Assembly (NCBI GenBank): GCA_002101205.1
Contig: LWTM01000071.1
Coordinates: 27,203-91,202 of the forward strand
Origin: Cycloclasticus sp. symbiont of Poecilosclerida sp. N
GTDB lineage: Bacteria > Pseudomonadota > Gammaproteobacteria > Methylococcales > Cycloclasticaceae
Direction: 5' to 3'
Length of the DNA: 64,000 bases
Shown here: positions 34,684-40,541 of the stretch, piece by piece
How positions within the stretch are numbered: position 1 is the stretch's first letter
How the letters are laid out: each line of letters begins with the position of its first letter
Program-made: the position numbers and the translations under genes
Notes under the pieces: model-generated
Database searches by the model: none
What the model was told of the DNA's origin: nothing
The model's input: the letters and a program-made list of their open reading frames with translations, nothing else

Positions 34684-35013
34684 ATGAAGTTAGTTGAAGT
34701 ATTATTAGCCGCAAGATCAGCTTCAACTAATTAGCAAGGCATTTATAATCACGATTGTCCTGTTAGAATATTTGACAATGGGATTCAGTCAATTGTTGAA
34801 GAACAAGCTAACCAAAAAATTTCTATAAAATGCCTAGCTTGGCCTGGGAGTCTGTTTGCAGCCAGATTGGATCGCTATGGCTCAGAATCTCATATTTGGT
34901 ATTCAGCGCAACTTAATAGTTGCTGGTCGAGATTCTATATTGCAAAGGAGCTAGTTCATGTTCTTTGTGGAGATACAGAAAACTTCACTAAAAAGCCACT
35001 ACATGCCGACTGA
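34684..35013 (+). pseudogene. Decayed ImmA/IrrE-like (M78) domain ORF with in-frame TAG
   Basis: Frame from ATG 34684 has TAG at 34732-34734 then reads ...HIWYSAQLNSCWSRFYIAKELVHVLCGD..., resembling the RFxxAHExxH signature; ends TGA 35011-35013. Confidence 0.4.
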
Positions 35014-35275
35014 TGATTTCACAAAGGAGCAAGTTAGACACACGGATGATGTAGACCTTATTATCCATGTAGTGAATTACCCATCGTATTTAACACTAAA
35101 ACAAGAATTATCTGAGCGCGGATTTAAAGAGGTGATGGAGCATAATGACCCCATTTGCGCTATGCGATTGGGCGAGTTGCACGTCGATTTCATGTCAGAC
35201 AATGAAGATAGCCTAAACTTCGGCAATTGTTGGTACAAAATGGCCTGGGAAACAGCAGATGATTACCTTATATTT
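34958..35275 (+). pseudogene. Truncated nucleotidyltransferase (AbiEii/MNT-like) fragment, 3' side cut by transposon
   Basis: VRHTDDVDLIIHVVNYPSYLTLKQELSERGFKEV...LGELHVDFMSDNEDSLNFGNCWYKMAWETADDYLIF; residues after ...LIF in the ORF track are translated from the transposon end. Confidence 0.6.
35268..35275. repeat. 8-bp target site duplication, left copy (TTATATTT)
   Basis: Identical to 39284-39291 immediately outside the right inverted repeat. Confidence 0.93.
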
Positions 35276-35302
35276 GGGAATTATATACTTAAATCTACAA
35301 AA
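35276..35302 (+). repeat. Terminal inverted repeat, left (IRL)
   Basis: gggaattatatacttaaatctacaaaa; exact reverse complement of 39257-39283. Confidence 0.96.
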
Positions 35303-35306
35303 CACA

Positions 35307-35444
35307 TTAAACCCTTTCCTTTAATCGCCACTTCTGATTTTTCTCGGTCTTTGTAGGTTTCTTATTTTCGTATTTGACTTTGGTTTTTGGCTTGGATAGT
35401 AAAACTTCTTTTAGGGCTTTTTCCATTTGATTTAGGGTCGTCAT
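35307..35444 (-). CDS. 45-aa basic protein, last gene of transposon operon
   Basis: MTTLNQMEKALKEVLLSKPKTKVKYENKKPTKTEKNQKWRLKERV*; ATG overlaps the S-subunit stop (ATGA); stop lies 4 bp from IRL. Not in the supplied ORF track. Confidence 0.6.
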   Translation of the reverse strand: MTTLNQMEKALKEVLLSKPKTKVKYENKKPTKTEKNQKWRLKERV

Positions 35445-36418
35445 AGTGATTTAGAATAAGGCAGTGATTTAATGTAGTCTTCCATAAATTGCCAATCAGG
35501 CTGGTTGTTTTTTGTTGGTAATTTAATAATTTCTTTTTCAAGTCTATGTATTCTTGCTTGCCTGCCGTATGAATATTTATTAGTAGTTTTTTTTAAAACT
35601 GAAACAATAAATAAAGAGGCATAATTGTTTATTTTTAGTTTAGGAATAAGTGTGTGAACATTATCATCGCTAAAATATTGATAATCATGATAAAAAACAT
35701 TACAAAACATATCAATCGTTATTTTGTTTTTGAAAATATTTTTTTCAAATTGAAAATCTGAATAAGATATAAAATCAATAACCCCATTATTTTCACTTGA
35801 AGCCGTGATTAGTGGAATGTTTTTATCACTTTTTATTCTATCGTAAGTCGTTAGTCTTTCTCCTTTTTTAATATCAAAAATATCTGTCAATTTAAAATCA
35901 GCCCAATTATCAATTCTTAAGTTTTGATTAGAATTATTTACTGATTTATTAGATATATTGATTAAGGATTTTTGATAAAAATTAGTTAAATTAACTTTGA
36001 TATTTTTTGATATTTTTGCTGGAATTAAAACGTCTTTTAAAGTTTTATTAGCCTGTCTACCATAACTGTATTTATATTTATTACTGCTGATACACTTTGC
36101 GTAATAAAGCATTTCAATAATGCTAAGTTGCTTTCTAGGTGTTAAAACAAATATATGAAACCCTGTGTAATATTCAATCGGTTGATAAAAAGTTGATAAT
36201 ACCGAACCACCTAATGCAACTGATAAGGTGTGTTTTGAATTTAACTTTATGTCTAACTCTTTTTCCACAAAGGCAGACGCTCCATTATTATTTTCAGTTC
36301 TTGAAATAAACGGAATAGCGTTGTGGTTTGTGCTTTTAGTTTCTAATAGACTGATTAACTCTAGGCTATTTCCGTATTCAATATCAAAAATATCCGATAT
36401 TTTTACTAACTCACTCAT
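35441..36418 (-). CDS. R-M specificity (S) subunit, BcgI-B / HsdS-like
   Basis: Two TRD-like halves each starting F(D)IFDI..G and ending YSYGRQA...; overlaps upstream RM gene by 8 nt. Confidence 0.88.
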   Translation of the reverse strand: MSELVKISDIFDIEYGNSLELISLLETKSTNHNAIPFISRTENNNGASAFVEKELDIKLNSKHTLSVALGGSVLSTFYQPIEYYTGFHIFVLTPRKQLSIIEMLYYAKCISSNKYKYSYGRQANKTLKDVLIPAKISKNIKVNLTNFYQKSLINISNKSVNNSNQNLRIDNWADFKLTDIFDIKKGERLTTYDRIKSDKNIPLITASSENNGVIDFISYSDFQFEKNIFKNKITIDMFCNVFYHDYQYFSDDNVHTLIPKLKINNYASLFIVSVLKKTTNKYSYGRQARIHRLEKEIIKLPTKNNQPDWQFMEDYIKSLPYSKSL

Positions 36419-38240
36419 CGCAAAGCACTTGAGTGAAAATTTTATTTTTATGCAAAAAGGTTACATAATTTAAAATATCATTTTCAAAATCACGGTCAAA
36501 CAGACCAGAATAATCAGTATTCATATAAGCCTCCGCAACCCACTCATTATCGGCTGTAACGCACTTAGTAACACTAAATCCAGCCTCATTTTTTTTATTG
36601 TTATAGTTGGTAAGCCATTTTTGTTTTATATCTTTCCACGCACCGTAACCATCATACCTGCCTTGTATTTTTCGTTTAATAAACCCATCGTCTTTATAGT
36701 AGCCAAAATAAGTTTCTTTGGACTTTGGGTGTGGCTTGTGAGCCGTAAATAACATAATGCACGAAACTACGCCTACTTTAGAGTTATGAAACAACTCATC
36801 AGGCATTGAAAAAACAGCCTCTAAAGAATGTTTTTCAAGTAACTTTTTCTTAAAACCATAAACCTTTCCTTTTGTAGCTAAAGCACTCTGCATTGGAACA
36901 ATAGCAACACAAGTTCCACCATCTACTAAGCATTCTAAATTATTTAAGATAAATTCCAGTTCGTCATCATCGTGTTTTTTATCGGATTTATAAGGAGGGT
37001 TTAAAAATCCAACAGTTGGATTTTTAACCTTAACTTCTTTAATAATAGCATCGTCAAAACAACTCCCCTTAATAATACTAGTCTTGCCGTCTTGATGGAT
37101 GTACATATTGGAAACTGCCAAAGCAAAAATTTTAGATTGAAATTCCACCCCTATTAACTGTTTTGATTTAATTTCTTTTATTTTTGTTTCATCGCCTTTT
37201 GCATCTTCTATCATCTTGCTCATTGCACTTATTAGAAACCCACCTGTGCCTGTGCAGTTGTCATAAATAATAGAGTTTTTATTAACTTGTGCCAAATCAG
37301 AAAATAACTCGGTAATATGTGGTGGAGTTAGAACAATGCCTAAACTTTTATCGCTATTAGCATATCTTAAAAACTCAATATATAACTGACCTAAAACATC
37401 AAAATATTGATGGCTTTTAATAAAGGTGTTGATATTGCCATCAATATCATCAATGGTTTCTTTTAAAACTTTATCTTTTTGAGACAAAGAAGTATCAGTA
37501 TTTATAAAACTAAACTGTGTGTTGAGATTTTTTAGTTTTTTATCGCCAATGTCGGAACTTTCCAATTCATCTGACACAGTTTGAGTGAGTGCTTTGGCTA
37601 AATTTTCAGGGGTTTTATGAGAGGCATAAGATTTTTGAAAAGCGTCATTTTCCAAGGCAATTAGAATAGCACTGATTAAAAGACTTCTTTCACTTCCTAA
37701 AATTTTATTTGAATGTAATTTGGAGTTTAGGATTTTCGTAAAATCCAGTAAAATGTTGTAATCTTGTCTAAATTTTTCAGGACTTTTTAAATAATTTTGT
37801 AAATAGTCATCAACATTTAATAATTTATCACCAACAAAAGAAGCTGCTTTTTTTTCACCTTTTAAATGTAGAAAGTGCGAAATCTTTAATTCTTGTTTTG
37901 TTTCACCACTAATGGCAATCGCCAAAACATCAAACTCTTTAGACAGGTAAGAAGCGTAGAGTAAAGCACCATCAACAGCAAAATCTTTATATTTATCTCT
38001 ATTCTTGCTTTCATGATATTTTGTTTTCGCTTTACACTCAATAACAATCAATAAATCAGAGTTTGTTTTATAGGTGATTATAAATTCAGGATAGCCTTTT
38101 CCAAATCCGCCTTTTGATGCAGTTTTTAGCAGTTTATCTATTTTTGGATTATCGGAACGTTGCTCTTCAATTTCAATCTCTTTTAAAAACTGATTAAAAT
38201 GATTGCGTGTAATAATTTCTGTTTTTCTTTCATTCGCCAT
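36411..38240 (-). CDS. Fused restriction endonuclease-N6-adenine methyltransferase (Type IIB/IIG BcgI-A-like RM subunit)
   Basis: N-terminal PD-(D/E)xK-like YPEFIITYKTNSDLLIVIECKAK; HsdM-like core with YDNCTGTGGFL (SAM motif) and NPPY catalytic motif. Confidence 0.88.
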   Translation of the reverse strand: MANERKTEIITRNHFNQFLKEIEIEEQRSDNPKIDKLLKTASKGGFGKGYPEFIITYKTNSDLLIVIECKAKTKYHESKNRDKYKDFAVDGALLYASYLSKEFDVLAIAISGETKQELKISHFLHLKGEKKAASFVGDKLLNVDDYLQNYLKSPEKFRQDYNILLDFTKILNSKLHSNKILGSERSLLISAILIALENDAFQKSYASHKTPENLAKALTQTVSDELESSDIGDKKLKNLNTQFSFINTDTSLSQKDKVLKETIDDIDGNINTFIKSHQYFDVLGQLYIEFLRYANSDKSLGIVLTPPHITELFSDLAQVNKNSIIYDNCTGTGGFLISAMSKMIEDAKGDETKIKEIKSKQLIGVEFQSKIFALAVSNMYIHQDGKTSIIKGSCFDDAIIKEVKVKNPTVGFLNPPYKSDKKHDDDELEFILNNLECLVDGGTCVAIVPMQSALATKGKVYGFKKKLLEKHSLEAVFSMPDELFHNSKVGVVSCIMLFTAHKPHPKSKETYFGYYKDDGFIKRKIQGRYDGYGAWKDIKQKWLTNYNNKKNEAGFSVTKCVTADNEWVAEAYMNTDYSGLFDRDFENDILNYVTFLHKNKIFTQVLCDE

Positions 38241-38242
38241 AA

Positions 38243-39163
38243 TTACCCCGTCAATTCCTTGTAACTAATCCTATTATTGCCAATCCCTTTAAATAGCGAT
38301 ACCATTCTATCCTTGGTATCAATTTGACAATTACCCTCATTTAATCTAAATACAAACTCATCTATATAGCGGTTTAAATGTTTAGTGCTGATATTATGAA
38401 ATGTGCCGTTATATCCTCGTTTTAAAACTGCCCAAACACTCTCAATGCCGTTGGTGTGTGCCATACCATTTACATACTCTTTAGCACTATGATTAACCGT
38501 TTTATGGTTAAAACCACTCAATCCTAAATACCCTCTAAAGTCATCAGTATATACCGTGCTTTTTGCTTTAATATTATTATGTATGTTACCCTGTAAAGTT
38601 GCTTTGTTAGTTCTGTCTATGACCATTGCCTTAACTTTACCGCCTCGCTCTTTCATTCCAAATACGGCAGTTTTACCCACAGCACCACGCCCAGCGTTAA
38701 GTTTCTTGTGTGCGTGTTTATTTGCCTCTTTACCACCAACATAGGTCTCATCAACTTCAACAACATTAGACAGTTTAAACGAACCTTGTTTACAGGCTTG
38801 CCTAATTCTTTGCAACATAAACCAAGATGATTTTTGTGTAATACCCAATTCTTTACTGAGTTGTAGGCTTGATACACCTTTTCTTGAGGTTAGCATAGTG
38901 TAGATAGCAACTACCCATTTTTGAGTGGGTATTTTTGATGAGTGCATAATAGTATTTGTTTTTACCGTAAAGGCTTTTCTACAATCTTTATGCCAGTAAG
39001 TGTGCTTTTTAGATTTGTATTTACCTATATTATCAATGCCACCGCAATGATGACATACTGGCTCTTTATCCCATCTTATTTTTTCTAGCCACTTGATGGA
39101 TTTGTGTTCAGTTGAAAACTCTTTTAATAGTTCTATTATGCTAATTGTTTTTGCTTGTTTCAT
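38243..39163 (-). CDS. IS1595-family (ISXO2-like) transposase
   Basis: N-terminal zinc ribbon CHHCGG...; DDE-type motifs VVEVDETYVGGKE, VYTDDFRGY, NGIESVWAVLKRGYNGTFHNIS. Confidence 0.95.
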   Translation of the reverse strand: MKQAKTISIIELLKEFSTEHKSIKWLEKIRWDKEPVCHHCGGIDNIGKYKSKKHTYWHKDCRKAFTVKTNTIMHSSKIPTQKWVVAIYTMLTSRKGVSSLQLSKELGITQKSSWFMLQRIRQACKQGSFKLSNVVEVDETYVGGKEANKHAHKKLNAGRGAVGKTAVFGMKERGGKVKAMVIDRTNKATLQGNIHNNIKAKSTVYTDDFRGYLGLSGFNHKTVNHSAKEYVNGMAHTNGIESVWAVLKRGYNGTFHNISTKHLNRYIDEFVFRLNEGNCQIDTKDRMVSLFKGIGNNRISYKELTG

Positions 39164-39191
39164 ATTTGTGTTTTAAAGTTATTTGTAGATT

Positions 39192-39219
39192 ATTATACCA
39201 CTTTTAAATTAAAATACAA
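39192..39219 (-). promoter_or_regulatory. Candidate sigma70 promoter for the transposon operon
   Basis: Minus strand TTGTAT-16 nt-TATAAT (perfect -10) between the right IR and the transposase ATG. Confidence 0.6.
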
Positions 39220-39256
39220 TAGCATTTTTTACTTTCACTGTAAGGTTTTTTGGATA

Positions 39257-39283
39257 TTTTGTAGATTTAAGTATATAATTCCC
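39257..39283 (-). repeat. Terminal inverted repeat, right (IRR)
   Basis: ttttgtagatttaagtatataattccc; exact reverse complement of IRL. Confidence 0.96.
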
Positions 39284-39291
39284 TTATATTT
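39284..39291. repeat. 8-bp target site duplication, right copy (TTATATTT)
   Basis: Identical to 35268-35275. Confidence 0.93.
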
Positions 39292-39460
39292 GGTTGTGTT
39301 TTGAGCTGTCACCAGCATAACGTGCACCTAGACATAAAGGCTTTTGGTGGCACCACCCAATCGTTTTGCAACTTCATAAACAGAATAGTTGCGTTCGGCC
39401 ATTTGTTTAACCGCTCCCATCTGAAATTCTTCGGTGTATCTCTTGCTCGTCCTAAACTTA
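39292..39460 (-). pseudogene. IS3-family OrfA 5' fragment (second, distinct IS3 remnant)
   Basis: Reverse strand reads SKRYTEEFQMGAVKQMAERNYSVYEVAKRLGGATKSLYV*, then frameshifted homology to the OrfA segment at 34330-34390. Confidence 0.8.
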
Positions 39461-39609
39461 TTCAATATTGCTATCATCATATAGCTGTTAGAGTGTCTAC
39501 AGTTCTCATGGCGATTCAGGTGGAAGTTCCTGGTTATTGCACGAACGCGGATGTCGTACGAAAAAATTATTTCGCTCGGTGATGTTACTACAAAAGTTTT
39601 AGACGAAGC

Positions 39610-39638
39610 CTTGAAAACATAGAAGTAGCCACCATTTA
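39610..39638 (+). promoter_or_regulatory. Candidate sigma32 (heat-shock) promoter of grpE
   Basis: CTTGAAA - 14/15 nt - (A)CCATTTA, ~75 bp upstream of grpE ATG. Confidence 0.6.
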
Positions 39639-39714
39639 AGTTGTTCAGTCGTTTTGCGCGCTAAAAGCGATGCTGGTGATAATCGTAAGTTGTGAAAATT
39701 AATGAGGAAATATT

Positions 39715-40473
39715 ATGGAATCTGAAGATCAAACAGGTCAAAAAGATCAAACAGGTCAAAAAGATCAAACAGGTCAAAAAGATCAAACAGGCCAAAAGGA
39801 GCAAACAAGCCAAAAGGATCAAACAGGCCAAAAGGATCAAACAGGCCAAAAGGATCAAACAGGTCAAAAGGAGCAAAGCGATGCGCAAGAGCCGCCTGTT
39901 GATACTGAAGAAAGTCTAGTCGAAGATGGTCTTGAAGAGCCTAAAACAGAGGAATCTGAGAAAAGCGCTAACCTAGAAGCAGAGCTTGAAGCCGCAAATA
40001 TTAAGGCCAGTGACAATTGGGATCAGTTTTTATTGGCTAAAGCAGATGTGGAAAATATTCGCCGACGGACTAACAAAGATATAGAAAAAGCACATCGTTA
40101 TGCAATTGAAAAGTTTGCAAAAGACATGCTCCCTGTCGTGGATAGCTTAGAGATGGGACTTACTGTAACGGATGATGCAAAAACAGATATAACAGCCTTA
40201 AAAGAAGGTATGGAATTAACGTATAAACAGTTGATTGCTTCGTTGGAAAAATCAGGTGTTGTACAGGTAAGCCCAGAGGGTGAAGTATTTAACCCAGAAT
40301 TGCATCAGGCGATTTCTGTTGTGCCTAGCCCTGACCATAAGCCCAATACGGTGTTGGAGGTTTTCCAAAAGGGTTACACATTAAATGGACGCTTGTTACG
40401 CCCGGCGATGGTTATTGTAACGCCGGCAGGTGCCGTGCGAACCAGCACAAAGGAAATAGATGAACAGGCTTGA
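39715..40473 (+). CDS. grpE: Nucleotide exchange factor GrpE with repeat-expanded N-terminus
   Basis: WDQFLLAKADVENIRRRTNKDIEKAHRYAIEKFAKDMLPVVDSLE, GFQKGYTLNGRLLRPAMV-like C-term; directly upstream of dnaK. Confidence 0.95.
   Translation: MESEDQTGQKDQTGQKDQTGQKDQTGQKEQTSQKDQTGQKDQTGQKDQTGQKEQSDAQEPPVDTEESLVEDGLEEPKTEESEKSANLEAELEAANIKASDNWDQFLLAKADVENIRRRTNKDIEKAHRYAIEKFAKDMLPVVDSLEMGLTVTDDAKTDITALKEGMELTYKQLIASLEKSGVVQVSPEGEVFNPELHQAISVVPSPDHKPNTVLEVFQKGYTLNGRLLRPAMVIVTPAGAVRTSTKEIDEQA
39727..39870 (+). repeat. 18-bp in-frame tandem repeat (8 units, DQTGQK) in grpE
   Basis: gatcaaacaggtcaaaaa and near-identical units x8, then partial unit gagcaa. Confidence 0.96.
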
Positions 40474-40541
40474 AATAAGGATTCAAAGCCCCATATCTAA
40501 ACCAATCAATAAATTAATAGTTAAATTTCGGAGATTTTCAG

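Larger units (their letters stand above)
35276..39283 (-). mobile_element. IS1595-family transposon carrying a two-subunit R-M system (4,008 bp)
   Basis: Perfect 27-bp terminal inverted repeats (gggaattatatacttaaatctacaaaa) at 35276-35302 and 39257-39283; perfect 8-bp TSD TTATATTT; IS1595/ISXO2-like transposase inside. Confidence 0.95.

Noticed and set aside
38653-38877. 74-aa minus-strand ORF inside the transposase
   Set aside because: Alternative reading frame of the IS1595 transposase, which is itself clearly coding
39301-39582. 93-aa plus-strand ORF (MSCHQHNVHLDIKAFGG...)
   Set aside because: It is antisense to a recognisable IS3 OrfA fragment and starts at a TTG with no RBS
39727-39870. 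Regular short repeats that might suggest a CRISPR array
   Set aside because: Units are contiguous 18-bp in-frame repeats with no spacers, inside grpE coding sequence
39661-39888. Antisense 75-aa hydrophobic repeat ORF (LLACLILLACLIFLTC...)
   Set aside because: It is only the reverse strand of the grpE 18-bp tandem repeat; no RBS and no independent support
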